From: Streptomyces longispororuber
GTDB taxonomy: Bacteria; Actinomycetota; Actinomycetes; Streptomycetales; Streptomycetaceae
Reading direction: 5' to 3'
Length of the DNA stretch: 64,000 bases
Assembly: GCF_024448165.1 (NCBI RefSeq)
Contig: NZ_JAMOLN010000030.1
Coordinates: 1-64,000 of the forward strand
Shown: positions 27,301 through 35,542 of the stretch, one piece after another
How positions within the stretch are numbered: position 1 is the stretch's first letter
How the letters are laid out: each line of letters begins with the position of its first letter
The notes under the pieces: generated by a model
Told to the model about the DNA's origin: nothing
The model's input: the letters and a program-made list of their open reading frames with translations, nothing else
Databases searched by the model: none
Program-made: the position numbers and the translations under genes

Positions 27301-28332
27301 TCAGCGGTCCACGATCCGGTCGAACTGCGTGGTGGTGTGCCGCAGATGGGCGACCAGTTCCTCGCCGACCTTCGGCTCGGCGGCGTCCGACGGCACGAAG
27401 AGGATCGACACCTGCATGTGCGGCGGTTCGGCGAACCAGCGCTGCTTGCCCGACCAGACGAACGGCGCGAGGTTCCGGTTCACCGTCGCGAGGCCGGCCC
27501 GGGCGACGCCCTTGGCGCGCGGCATGACGCCGTGCAGCGCCTTCGGGGCCTCCAGGCCCACACCGTGCGACGTACCGCCCGCCACGACCACCAGCCAGCC
27601 GTCGGAGGCGGCCTTCTGCTGGCGGTAGCCGAACCGGTCGCCCTTCGAGACGCGGGTGACGTCCAGGACGGCGCCGCGGTACTCGGTCGCCTCGTGGTCG
27701 CCCAGCCACAGCCGCGTGCCGATCCGGGCCCGGAAGCGGGTCTGAGGGAACTGCTGCTGCAGGCGCGCCAGTTCCTCGGCCTTGAGGTGGCTGACGAACA
27801 TGGTGTGCAGCGGGAGGCGGGCCGCGCGCAGCCGGTCCATCCAGCCGATGACCTCCTCGACGGCGTCCGAGCCGTCGGTGCGGTCCAGCGGCAGGTGGAT
27901 CGCGAAGCCCTCCAGGCGGACGTCCTGGATGGCGTGTGCGAGCTGCGGCAGGTCCTGCTCGCTCACCCCGTGCCGCTTCATCGAGGACATGACCTCGACG
28001 ACGACGCGGGCGCCGACGAGGCCGTGCACGCCGTCGACGGAGGAGACGGAGCGGATGACGCGGTCGGGCAGCGGCACCGGCTCCTCGCCGCGCCGGAACG
28101 GGGTCAGGACCAGCAGATCACCGCTGAACCAGTCCTTGATCCGGGCGGCCTCGTACGTGGTCCCGACGGCGAGGATGTCGGAGCCCAGGCGGGTGGCCTC
28201 CTCCGCGAGCCGTTCGTGGCCGAAGCCGTAGCCGTTGCCCTTGCAGACGGGGACGAGCCCCGGAAACTGCTCGAGCACGTGCTTGTGGTGTGCCCGCCAG
28301 CGCGCGGTGTCGACGTAGAGCGTGAGCGCCAT
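27301..28332 (-). CDS. Alanine-racemase-like PLP protein next to FemX
   Basis: A 343-residue fold-type III PLP protein. The PLP-lysine motif is VCKGNGYGFG (residues 29-38), like VKANAYGHG of alanine racemase. The barrel and C-terminal domain follow, but the second catalytic tyrosine that racemases carry in a GYADG-type motif is not seen; the matching segment reads VVAGGTSHGVG. It may therefore bind or modify an amino acid without being a true racemase. The gene lies 146 bases downstream of femX on the same strand, conserved in Streptomyces, which suggests a role in peptidoglycan stem or bridge amino acids. Confidence 0.75.
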   Translation of the reverse strand: MALTLYVDTARWRAHHKHVLEQFPGLVPVCKGNGYGFGHERLAEEATRLGSDILAVGTTYEAARIKDWFSGDLLVLTPFRRGEEPVPLPDRVIRSVSSVDGVHGLVGARVVVEVMSSMKRHGVSEQDLPQLAHAIQDVRLEGFAIHLPLDRTDGSDAVEEVIGWMDRLRAARLPLHTMFVSHLKAEELARLQQQFPQTRFRARIGTRLWLGDHEATEYRGAVLDVTRVSKGDRFGYRQQKAASDGWLVVVAGGTSHGVGLEAPKALHGVMPRAKGVARAGLATVNRNLAPFVWSGKQRWFAEPPHMQVSILFVPSDAAEPKVGEELVAHLRHTTTQFDRIVDR

Positions 28333-28478
28333 GGCCGGTCCCGGAACCTTTCTCGTGGCTGCGGTGTATCAGAGGTATGAAGAAACTTTGGAGCTACGTG
28401 AATTGTGCCGGGTCCGCGGCGAAAGCGGAGCAGGGAGTGCCGAGCCGAGTCGGTACGGGCCCCGTGCACGCCCAGCGG

Positions 28479-29600
28479 TCAGCGCCGCGACATGTAGATG
28501 TCGAGCGCCTTGTGCAGCAGCTTGTTGAGCGGGAAGTCCCATTCGCCCAGGTATTCGGCTGCCTCGCCACCCGTGCCGACCTTGAACTGGATCAGGCCGA
28601 AGAGGTGGTCCGTCTCGTCGAGCGAGTCGCTGATGCCGCGCAGGTCGTAGACCGTGGCGCCGAGCGCGTAGGAGTCGCGGAGCATCCGCCACTGCATCGC
28701 GTTCGAGGGCCGGACCTCGCGGCCGATGTTGTCGGAGGCGCCGTAGGAGTACCAGACGTGACCGCCGACGACGAGCATCGTGGCCGCCGAGAGGTTCACC
28801 CCGTTGTGGCGGGCGAAGTACAGCCGCATGCGGTTGGGGTCCTCGGTGTTGAGGGCCGTCCACATGCGCTGGAAGTACGAGAGCGGGCGCGGCCGGAAGT
28901 GGTCGCGCACGGCCGTGATCTCGTACAGCCGCTGCCACTCGGCGAGGTCCTGGTAGCCGCCCTGGACGACCTCGACACCGGCCTTCTCGGCCTTCTTGAT
29001 GTTCCGGCGCCACAGCTGGTTGAAGTTCTTGTGGACCTCTTCCAGGGAGCGGTTCGCGAGCGGCACCTGGAAGACGTAGCGCGGCTGCACGTCGCCGAAG
29101 CCGGCGCCGCCGTCCTCGCCCTGCTGCCAGCCCATGCGGCGCAGCTTGTCGGCGACTTCAAAGGCCCGCGGCTCGATGAAGTCCGCCTCGATGTCGCGCA
29201 GGCGCTTCACGTCCGGGTCCTGGATGCCCTTCTTGATGGAAGCGGCTTCCCAGCGGCGGATGATCACCGGGGGGCCCATCTTCACGGAGAAGGCACCCTG
29301 CTGCTTCAGATGCGCGAGCATCGGGCGCAGCCAGTCGTCGAGGTTCGGCGCGTACCAGTTGATGACCGGACCCTCGGGCAGGTACGCGAGATACCGCTTG
29401 ATCTTCGGCAGCTGGCGGTACAGCACGAGGCCCGCGCCGACCATCTCGCCGGTGCGGTCGTCGAACCAGCCCATGTTCTCGGAGCGCCACTCCGCCTTGA
29501 CATCTGCCCATGCCGGGACCTGCATGTGGCTCGCCGCGGGCAGGCTCTGGATGTAGGCCAGATGCTGCTCTCGGCTGATGGTCCTCAGGGTCAGGCTCAT
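28479..29600 (-). CDS. femX: FemX-type lipid II:glycine transferase
   Basis: A 373-residue FemABX-family aminoacyltransferase built from two GNAT-like domains. It adds the first glycine to the diaminopimelate side chain of lipid II using glycyl-tRNA, giving the Streptomyces Gly1 cross-bridge. Visible family features are HMQVPAWADVKAEWRSENMG near the N-terminus, RRNIKKAEKAGVEV in the central helical linker region and YDLRGISDSLDETDHLFGLIQFK near the C-terminus. The gene sits close to a class A PBP and downstream of murJ, consistent with a bridge-formation role. Confidence 0.87.
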   Translation of the reverse strand: MSLTLRTISREQHLAYIQSLPAASHMQVPAWADVKAEWRSENMGWFDDRTGEMVGAGLVLYRQLPKIKRYLAYLPEGPVINWYAPNLDDWLRPMLAHLKQQGAFSVKMGPPVIIRRWEAASIKKGIQDPDVKRLRDIEADFIEPRAFEVADKLRRMGWQQGEDGGAGFGDVQPRYVFQVPLANRSLEEVHKNFNQLWRRNIKKAEKAGVEVVQGGYQDLAEWQRLYEITAVRDHFRPRPLSYFQRMWTALNTEDPNRMRLYFARHNGVNLSAATMLVVGGHVWYSYGASDNIGREVRPSNAMQWRMLRDSYALGATVYDLRGISDSLDETDHLFGLIQFKVGTGGEAAEYLGEWDFPLNKLLHKALDIYMSRR

Positions 29601-29729
29601 TCGGGGCGCTCCTCGGGCTGGTGTGTCCCCATGGGTACAGGGGCTCCGGCTCTCGCGCCGAAGCCTACTGCGCCCTGCGAGCGCCCCGACTGGCCGTATG
29701 GGAGGTCGGGCTCCGAGGGGGGCCTGACC

Positions 29730-30050
29730 TCAGCCGATGACCCCTCCGAAAAGGCCTCCGTGGGCCATCCCGATGAAGAAGCCGACGGCCGAGGCCCCGA
29801 GGCCCAGGATCAGGCCGAAGCGTTCCCGGGTGGTCTCCGAGATGAACTGGCCGTAGGCGCCCGTCAGGATCCCGACCAGCCCGGCCCAGGAACTGAGGAG
29901 ATGGAGCCCGCTCCAGATCGAGGTGATGATCGCGATCGCTCCGAGCACGACGGTCACGGCGAGCAGGGTGTCCGGAAGGGGATGGGCCTTGCCGTCCGTC
30001 GCGAAGAGGGACGACGAGGCCGTGCTGTTCGGTCGCATTACTTGTGCCAT
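29730..30050 (-). CDS. Small membrane protein of unknown function
   Basis: A 106-residue protein with three hydrophobic helices: LLAVTVVLGAIAIITSIWSGL, WAGLVGILTGAYGQFIS and GLILGLGASAVGFFIGMAHGG. AGGAGG lies seven bases before ATG 30050, so the longer frame upstream is not needed. It is conserved between femX and rpsF in Streptomyces but I recognise no domain with a known function. Confidence 0.7.
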   Translation of the reverse strand: MAQVMRPNSTASSSLFATDGKAHPLPDTLLAVTVVLGAIAIITSIWSGLHLLSSWAGLVGILTGAYGQFISETTRERFGLILGLGASAVGFFIGMAHGGLFGGVIG

Positions 30051-30291
30051 AGCGGCACCTCCTGCGGAAGGCGGCGCATCGTAGCGCCATACACACCCGA
30101 TGTGTACAGATTGCGGTGCTCCGCTGTCGGATTTCAACCGGAAGCCGAGGTGCGGGTAGTCTGTACCGTCTGCATTGGTGTCTGCCCACGTCCCGACCAG
30201 GGACTGATACCCACTGATCTGCAGGGTTCTCCTCGCGAGACCCGGTTGTCAGTGGTGGCCGATACCGTTGCTCACGCATAACAACCCTCCT

Positions 30292-30310
30292 GCCACGGAA
30301 CGACCGTGGC
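30292..30310 (+). promoter_or_regulatory. Hairpin in the rpsF leader
   Basis: A 7-bp stem (GCCACGG and CCGTGGC) around an AACGA loop ends 11 bases before the rpsF Shine-Dalgarno. S6-S18 autoregulatory hairpins occur in many rpsF leaders, and the CCG in this stem is suggestive, but the match is not proven. The remainder of the 30051-30338 gap holds no coding frame that I trust. Confidence 0.4.
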
Positions 30311-30338
30311 CGCTGAGTCCAAAGGAGGTGGGTTCCAC

Positions 30339-30629
30339 ATGCGTCACTACGAGGTGATGGTCATCCTCGACCCCGATCTGGAGGAGCGCGCCGTCGCCCC
30401 CCTGATCGAGAACTTCCTCTCCGTCGTCCGCGAGGGCGCCGGAAAGGTCGAGAAGGTCGACACCTGGGGCCGTCGTCGTCTCTCGTACGAGATCAAGAAG
30501 AAGCCTGAGGGCATCTACTCGGTCATCGACCTGCAGGCCGAGCCTGCGGTCGTCAAGGAGCTCGACCGCCAGATGAACCTGAACGAGTCGGTCCTCCGGA
30601 CCAAGGTCCTCCGCCCCGAGACCCACTGA
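30339..30629 (+). CDS. rpsF: 30S ribosomal protein S6
   Basis: A 96-residue S6 protein beginning [16 protein letters not shown], with the conserved [20 protein letters not shown] segment and the ending [11 protein letters not shown]6 pairs with S18 on the platform of the small subunit. ATG 30339 is chosen because AAAGGAGGTG (30321-30330) precedes it; an in-frame start at 30306 would lie before that site. It heads the rpsF-ssb-rpsR-rplI operon. Confidence 0.95.
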   Translation: MRHYEVMVILDPDLEERAVAPLIENFLSVVREGAGKVEKVDTWGRRRLSYEIKKKPEGIYSVIDLQAEPAVVKELDRQMNLNESVLRTKVLRPETH

Positions 30630-30701
30630 ACCTCGCGGTTCAGTCCCTCGGGATTCGAGTAGCAGCAAGCAGTCCGCAGCAAACCCGCCGAGAGGTACCC
30701 C

Positions 30702-31313
30702 ATGGCAGGCGAGACCGTCATCACGGTCGTCGGCAATCTTGTCGACGACCCCGAGCTGCGCTTCACCCCCTCCGGTGCGGCGGTCGCGAAGTTCCGTGTC
30801 GCGTCCACTCCCCGCACCTTCGACCGTCAGACGAATGAGTGGAAGGACGGCGAGAGCCTGTTCCTGACCTGCTCGGTCTGGCGTCAGGCGGCGGAGAACG
30901 TCGCGGAGTCGCTCCAGCGAGGCATGCGCGTCATCGTGCAGGGCCGGCTGAAGCAGCGGTCCTACGAGGACCGTGAGGGCGTCAAGCGCACGGTCTACGA
31001 GCTGGACGTCGAGGAAGTCGGTGCCAGCCTCCGCAGCGCCACGGCCAAGGTCACCAAGACCAGCGGCCGCGGTGGCCAGGGCGGTTACGGCGGCGGTGGC
31101 GGCGGCGGCCAGCAGGGCGGCGGCGGTGGCAGCTGGGGTGGAAACTCCGGCGGCTCCGGCGGCGGTCAGCAGGGCGGCGGCGGTGCTCCCGCCGACGACC
31201 CCTGGGCGACCGGTGCCCCTGCCGGCGGCGGCCAGCAGGGCGGCGGCGGTGGCGGCTGGGGCGGAAGCTCCGGCGGCTCCGGCGGCGGCTACTCGGACGA
31301 GCCCCCCTTCTAG
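30702..31313 (+). CDS. ssb: Single-stranded DNA-binding protein SsbA
   Basis: A 203-residue SSB. Residues 1-110 form the OB fold ([42 protein letters not shown]). The next 80 residues are almost entirely Gly, Gln and Ser in imperfect GGQQGGGGG repeats, and the acidic tip SDEPPF is the partner-binding tail used by replication and repair proteins. It is encoded between the S6 and S18 genes, the usual arrangement for the essential SSB. The glycine tract is repetitive DNA but in frame, so it is a real linker and not a separate repeat element. Confidence 0.95.
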   Translation: MAGETVITVVGNLVDDPELRFTPSGAAVAKFRVASTPRTFDRQTNEWKDGESLFLTCSVWRQAAENVAESLQRGMRVIVQGRLKQRSYEDREGVKRTVYELDVEEVGASLRSATAKVTKTSGRGGQGGYGGGGGGGQQGGGGGSWGGNSGGSGGGQQGGGGAPADDPWATGAPAGGGQQGGGGGGWGGSSGGSGGGYSDEPPF

Positions 31314-31376
31314 GGATCACCGCCCTCCGGGGCTGGGCTCGTACCCCAAACTTCTTGATCACACAGGAGAAACACC

Positions 31377-31613
31377 ATGGCGAAGCCGCCTGTGCGCAAG
31401 CCTAAGAAGAAGGTCTGCGCATTCTGCAAGGACAAGGTCACGTACGTGGACTACAAGGACACGAACATGCTGCGGAAGTTCATTTCCGACCGCGGCAAGA
31501 TCCGTGCCCGCCGCGTGACCGGCAACTGCACGCAGCACCAGCGTGACGTCGCCACGGCCGTGAAGAACAGCCGTGAGATGGCGCTGCTGCCCTACACGTC
31601 CACCGCGCGATAA
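31377..31613 (+). CDS. rpsR: 30S ribosomal protein S18
   Basis: A 78-residue S18 protein of the zinc-binding (C+) type, with CAFC at residues 14-17 and a third Cys in [11 protein letters not shown]. The core [19 protein letters not shown] is standard. Streptomyces usually has a second, zinc-independent S18 elsewhere for zinc starvation; this copy would be the Zur-insensitive default. AGGAGA precedes the ATG. Confidence 0.95.
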   Translation: MAKPPVRKPKKKVCAFCKDKVTYVDYKDTNMLRKFISDRGKIRARRVTGNCTQHQRDVATAVKNSREMALLPYTSTAR

Positions 31614-31631
31614 GGGAAGGGTGACCGAAAA

Positions 31632-32078
31632 ATGAAGATCATCCTCACCCACGAGGTCTCCGGCCTCGGCACCGCCGGCGACGTCGTCGACGTCAAGGAC
31701 GGGTACGCCCGCAACTACCTGGTCCCGCGTGGTTTCGCGATCCGCTGGACCAAGGGTGGCGAGCAGGACGTGGCGCAGATCCGCCGCGCCCGCAAGATCC
31801 ACGAGATCGCGACCATCGAGCAGGCCAACGAGATCAAGGCCAAGCTCGAGGGTACGAAGGTCCGTCTGGCCGTCCGCTCCGGCGACGCCGGTCGTCTCTT
31901 CGGTTCCGTCACGCAGGCTGACGTCGCTTCGGCGATCGAGACCGCTGGTGGCCCGAAGGTCGACAAGCGCCGCGTCGAGCTGGGCTCGCCGATCAAGACG
32001 CTGGGCGCCCACGAGGCGACCGTGCGTCTGCACCCCGAGGTTGCCGCCAAGGTCAACGTCGAGGTCGTCGCTGCCTGA
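31632..32078 (+). CDS. rplI: 50S ribosomal protein L9
   Basis: A 148-residue L9 with the N-terminal domain [34 protein letters not shown] (shown partly: [24 protein letters not shown]), the long connecting helix and the C-terminal RNA-binding domain ending VNVEVVAA. It stabilises the L1 arm and is the last gene of the rpsF operon, closed by a strong terminator. Confidence 0.95.
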   Translation: MKIILTHEVSGLGTAGDVVDVKDGYARNYLVPRGFAIRWTKGGEQDVAQIRRARKIHEIATIEQANEIKAKLEGTKVRLAVRSGDAGRLFGSVTQADVASAIETAGGPKVDKRRVELGSPIKTLGAHEATVRLHPEVAAKVNVEVVAA

Positions 32079-32106
32079 GCACTGCCCTGAGCAGCGCTGA
32101 AGCGAT

Positions 32107-32142
32107 ATGTGGGGCCGCACCCTTCGGGGTGCGGCCCCACAT
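32107..32142 (+). terminator. Terminator of the rpsF operon
   Basis: A perfect 16-bp stem (32107-32122 with 32127-32142) closed by a TTCG tetraloop. There is no long T tract, as is common in Streptomyces. Confidence 0.85.
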
Positions 32143-32169
32143 GCTTGTCGTCCGGTTTCACGGTGCGCC

Positions 32170-32183
32170 GTTTCACGTGAAAC
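32170..32183. promoter_or_regulatory. parS: parS site between rplI and the MATE gene (convergent)
   Basis: Perfect GTTTCACGTGAAAC, extended to a 20-bp palindrome (32167-32186), 13 bases from the end of the MATE gene. Confidence 0.93.
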
Positions 32184-32195
32184 GGCACGCTTCGG

Positions 32196-33533
32196 TCAGC
32201 GGGTCGCTCCGGTGACTGCCCAGCGGCCCGAGCGGTACCGGACCCAGAGCGTCAGCATCCGCACCGCCATCATCAGCGTCATCGCTCCCCACAGGGCGGT
32301 GAGTCCACCGCCGAAGGTCGGTACGAGAAGTGCCACCGGGGTGAAGAACGCCAAGGTGACGAGCATGGCCCAGGCCAGGTAGGGGCCGTCGCCGGCGCCC
32401 ATGAGGACGCCGTCGAGCACGAACACGATCCCGCAGATCGGCTGGGAGAGCGCCACGACGATCAGAGCGGGCAGCGCCGCGTCCTGTACGACCTGGTCGC
32501 TGGTGAACAACGGGACGAACAGTGGTCGCGTGACGATCACCAGAAGACCCAGGACCATGCCCGCCGCGATGCCCCACTGCACCATCCGACGGCAGACGTC
32601 GCGTGCGCTGTCGGCGTCATCGGCACCGAGATAGCGGCCGATGATGGCCTGGCCCGCGATCGCGATGGCGTCGAGCGCGAAGGCGAGCAGGTTCCAGAGG
32701 GACAGGACGATCTGGTACGCCGCCACGTCCGCGTCTCCGAGCCGGGCGGCGACGGCTGTCGCGATCATCAGGATCGCGCGGATCGAGAGGGTGCGGACGA
32801 GCAGAGGTGCTCCTGCTTGTGCACAGGCCCGGATACCTGCGGCGTCGGGGCGCAGAGAGGCACCGTGGCGTCGGGCTCCACGGACGACCACGACGAGGTA
32901 GACCACGGCCATGCCGATCTGGGCGATGACGGTGCCCCAGGCGGATCCTGCGATGCCGAGATCGGCGCCGTAGACGAGTCCTACGTTGAGGACGCCGTTG
33001 GCGACGAAGCCGGCTACGGCCACGTACAGCGGGGTCTTGGTGTTCTGCAGTCCGCGCAGGACGCCGGTCGCGGCCAGGACCACGAGCATCGCGGGGATGC
33101 CCAGGGCGGAGATCCGCAGATAGGTGATCGCGTACGGGGCGGCGGTGTCCGAGGCGCCGAAGAGGCTCACCAGGCCGGGGGCGGTGGGCAGGACGATCGC
33201 GATGACGGCGGCGCCCAGGAGCAGGGCGAGCCAGATGCCGTCCATGCCCTGCTGGATCGCGGCCCGCAGATCGCCTGCGCCGACCCGGCGGGCAACGGCC
33301 GCCGTGGTCGCGTAGGCGAGGAAGACGAAGACGCTGACCGCGGTCGTGAGGAGGGCCCCGGCGATGGCGAGACCCGCCAACTGGGCCGTGCCGAGATGGC
33401 CCACGATGGCGCTGTCGGCCATGAGGAAGAGGGGCTCGGCGACGAGCGCGCCGAAGGCCGGAACGGCGAGGGCGACGATCTCTCGGTCGTGCCGGCGACG
33501 AGCGGCCTTGGGAGTCGCGGGAGCCTGTGTCAT
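32196..33533 (-). CDS. MATE family efflux transporter (DinF-like)
   Basis: A 445-residue MATE transporter with 12 predicted helices and two homologous halves; the first begins IVALAVPAFGALVAEPLFLMADSAIVGHLG, of which the MADSAIVGHLG piece is the family hallmark. These exporters move cationic drugs or oxidised metabolites out with Na+ or H+. The start is uncertain: ATG 33533 lacks a ribosome binding site, while GTG 33539 and TTG 33542 have GGAAG at 5-9 bases. It is conserved next to dnaB in Streptomyces. Confidence 0.87.
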   Translation of the reverse strand: MTQAPATPKAARRRHDREIVALAVPAFGALVAEPLFLMADSAIVGHLGTAQLAGLAIAGALLTTAVSVFVFLAYATTAAVARRVGAGDLRAAIQQGMDGIWLALLLGAAVIAIVLPTAPGLVSLFGASDTAAPYAITYLRISALGIPAMLVVLAATGVLRGLQNTKTPLYVAVAGFVANGVLNVGLVYGADLGIAGSAWGTVIAQIGMAVVYLVVVVRGARRHGASLRPDAAGIRACAQAGAPLLVRTLSIRAILMIATAVAARLGDADVAAYQIVLSLWNLLAFALDAIAIAGQAIIGRYLGADDADSARDVCRRMVQWGIAAGMVLGLLVIVTRPLFVPLFTSDQVVQDAALPALIVVALSQPICGIVFVLDGVLMGAGDGPYLAWAMLVTLAFFTPVALLVPTFGGGLTALWGAMTLMMAVRMLTLWVRYRSGRWAVTGATR

Positions 33534-33721
33534 GGGCACCAATCTAATCTTCCACAGGTAAGAGATGCAACGCTGCTGTGACCCTTACCTTGAGAGGTCT
33601 TGCGCGTGTTGCGTGAAGGCCTTCCCAAAGATCTTGGTCCGACTGGGGAAGTTTTTCTCCTGCACAGCCGGTGGACGGAAAAGGTGCAGGTCAGCATGGG
33701 TGCGTGGAAATGCTTGAGGGC

Positions 33722-33810
33722 TTGTTCACAGGGCTGTCCACCGAGCCGTGCACAGGTTTTCCCCGGTTCTCCACAGCGAGAGGCCCGTCGTCCACAGTGC
33801 CTGTGGATAA
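33722..33810. promoter_or_regulatory. Cluster of DnaA-box-like sequences upstream of dnaB
   Basis: Five DnaA-box relatives fall in 89 bases: TTGTTCACA (33722-33730), CTGTCCACC (33734-33742), TTCTCCACA (33767-33775), TCGTCCACA (33788-33796) and, on the minus strand, a perfect TTATCCACA (33802-33810). The last one ends five bases before a candidate dnaB -35 element. The rest of 33543-33993 holds no supported gene. Confidence 0.55.
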
Positions 33811-33815
33811 CCAGA

Positions 33816-33844
33816 TTGGCTGACGGTGCCCGCACGCCTACCGT
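33816..33844 (+). promoter_or_regulatory. Candidate dnaB promoter
   Basis: TTGGCT (33816-33821) and TACCGT (33839-33844) with a 17-base spacer read into dnaB, leaving a leader of about 140 bases. Confidence 0.45.
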
Positions 33845-33993
33845 GGTGCGGCGCCCACCGTGTCCTCCGCCCTCGGAAACCTCACAAAACCGACGCGTCA
33901 GAACCGGAATCGGGTCCCCTGATTTGTCAGTGTCGTGCCGTAGGAAAGAGTGGCACGGCGAGGTCCGCTCGGCGGACGGGAGGAGGCGGCCCG

Positions 33994-35472
33994 GTGAGTA
34001 TCTCCGAGCCCTTGGACGACCCTTGGGCCGACAGCGGTCCCGGTGACCGTCTGCCGTCCTCCCGCAAGCGCCGCGACGGTGGCCGGGGCCAGGGCGACCA
34101 GCACGAGCGAGGTCATGACGACGGCGGCTGGGACGACGGTCCGGCCACGTTCGAGCGCGTACCGCCGCAGGATCTGGACGCCGAGCAGTCCGTCCTCGGT
34201 GGCATGCTCCTGTCCAAGGACGCGATCGCGGACGTCGTCGAGGTCCTCAAGGGCGCCGACTTCTACAAGCCCGCCCACGAAACGATCTTCCAGGCGATCC
34301 TCGACGTCTACGCCAAGGGCGAGCCGGCCGACCCGATCACCATCGCCGCCGAGCTGACCAAGCGCGGCGAGATCAACAAGGTCGGCGGCGCATCGTATCT
34401 GCACACCCTCGTCCAGACGGTCCCCACCGCGGCGAACGCCGAGTACTACGCGGAGATCGTCCACGAGCGGGCGGTCCTGCGGCGCCTCGTCGAGGCGGGC
34501 ACGCGGATCACGCAGATGGGATACGCGGCGGACGACGACGTCGACGAGATCGTCAACAAGGCGCAGGCCGAGATCTACGCGGTCACCGAGCAGCGCACCA
34601 GCGAGGACTACCTCCCGCTCGGCGACATCATGGAGGGCGCGCTCGACGAGATCGAGGCGATCGGCTCCCGCAGCGGCGAGATGACCGGTGTGCCGACCGG
34701 CTTCACCGACTTCGACTCGCTGACGAACGGTCTGCACCCCGGCCAGATGATCGTCATCGCGGCCCGTCCCGCCATGGGTAAGTCCACGCTCGCGCTCGAC
34801 TTCGCCCGCGCGGCCTCGATCAAGCACAACCTGCCCAGCGTCATCTTCTCCCTCGAAATGGGGCGCAACGAGATCGCGATGCGTCTGCTGTCGGCCGAGG
34901 CGCGCGTGGCCCTGCACCACATGCGGTCCGGCACGATGACGGACGAGGACTGGACGCGGCTCGCGCGCCGGATGCCCGAGGTCTCGGCCGCCCCCCTCTA
35001 CATCGACGACTCGCCGAACCTGTCGATGATGGAGATCCGCGCGAAGTGCCGTCGCCTCAAGCAGCGCAACGACATCAAGCTCGTGATCATCGACTACCTG
35101 CAGCTGATGCAGGCCGGTGGTTCGAAGCGTTCCGAGAGCCGTCAGCAGGAGGTCTCGGACATGTCCCGAAACCTGAAGCTGCTCGCCAAGGAGCTCGAGG
35201 TCCCGGTGATCGCGCTCTCGCAGCTGAACCGTGGTCCCGAGCAGCGCACGGACAAGAAGCCGATGGTGTCCGACCTGCGTGAGTCCGGCTCCATCGAGCA
35301 GGACGCCGACATGGTCATCCTGCTGCACCGCGAGGATGCCTACGAGAAGGAGTCACCGCGCGCGGGCGAGGCGGACATCATCGTCGGCAAGCACCGTAAC
35401 GGCCCGACGGCCACGATCACGGTCGCCTTCCAGGGCCACTACTCGCGCTTCGTGGACATGGCGCAGACCTGA
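33994..35472 (+). CDS. dnaB: Replicative DNA helicase DnaB
   Basis: A 492-residue hexameric 5'-3' helicase. A charged, disordered N-terminus of about 60 residues precedes the DnaB N-terminal domain (PPQDLDAEQSVLGGMLLS). The RecA-like motor has Walker A ARPAMGKST at about 256-264, Walker B VIIDYLQLMQ, and the arginine-finger and sensor region SQLNRGPEQR with LRESGSIEQDADMV. No intein interrupts it, unlike many mycobacterial copies. GTG 33994 has GGGAGGAGG seven bases upstream. DnaA loads this protein at oriC. Confidence 0.95.
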   Translation: MSISEPLDDPWADSGPGDRLPSSRKRRDGGRGQGDQHERGHDDGGWDDGPATFERVPPQDLDAEQSVLGGMLLSKDAIADVVEVLKGADFYKPAHETIFQAILDVYAKGEPADPITIAAELTKRGEINKVGGASYLHTLVQTVPTAANAEYYAEIVHERAVLRRLVEAGTRITQMGYAADDDVDEIVNKAQAEIYAVTEQRTSEDYLPLGDIMEGALDEIEAIGSRSGEMTGVPTGFTDFDSLTNGLHPGQMIVIAARPAMGKSTLALDFARAASIKHNLPSVIFSLEMGRNEIAMRLLSAEARVALHHMRSGTMTDEDWTRLARRMPEVSAAPLYIDDSPNLSMMEIRAKCRRLKQRNDIKLVIIDYLQLMQAGGSKRSESRQQEVSDMSRNLKLLAKELEVPVIALSQLNRGPEQRTDKKPMVSDLRESGSIEQDADMVILLHREDAYEKESPRAGEADIIVGKHRNGPTATITVAFQGHYSRFVDMAQT

Positions 35473-35542
35473 TCAGGACGCCATGATCAGCCGCCGGTGA
35501 AATCGGCTCGACGCGGGCCGACTCCCACGGTGGACTGAGCAC

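Noticed and set aside
31070-31300. Gly/Gln repeats as a tandem repeat or mobile element
   Set aside because: They are in frame and form the known glycine-rich linker of SSB before its acidic tip.
33556-33590. AGGTAAG/CTTACCT inverted repeat upstream of the MATE gene
   Set aside because: Arms are 21 bases apart and do not match a known operator; too weak to call.
33994-35472. Intein in dnaB
   Set aside because: The Walker A region and all helicase motifs are continuous at normal spacing.
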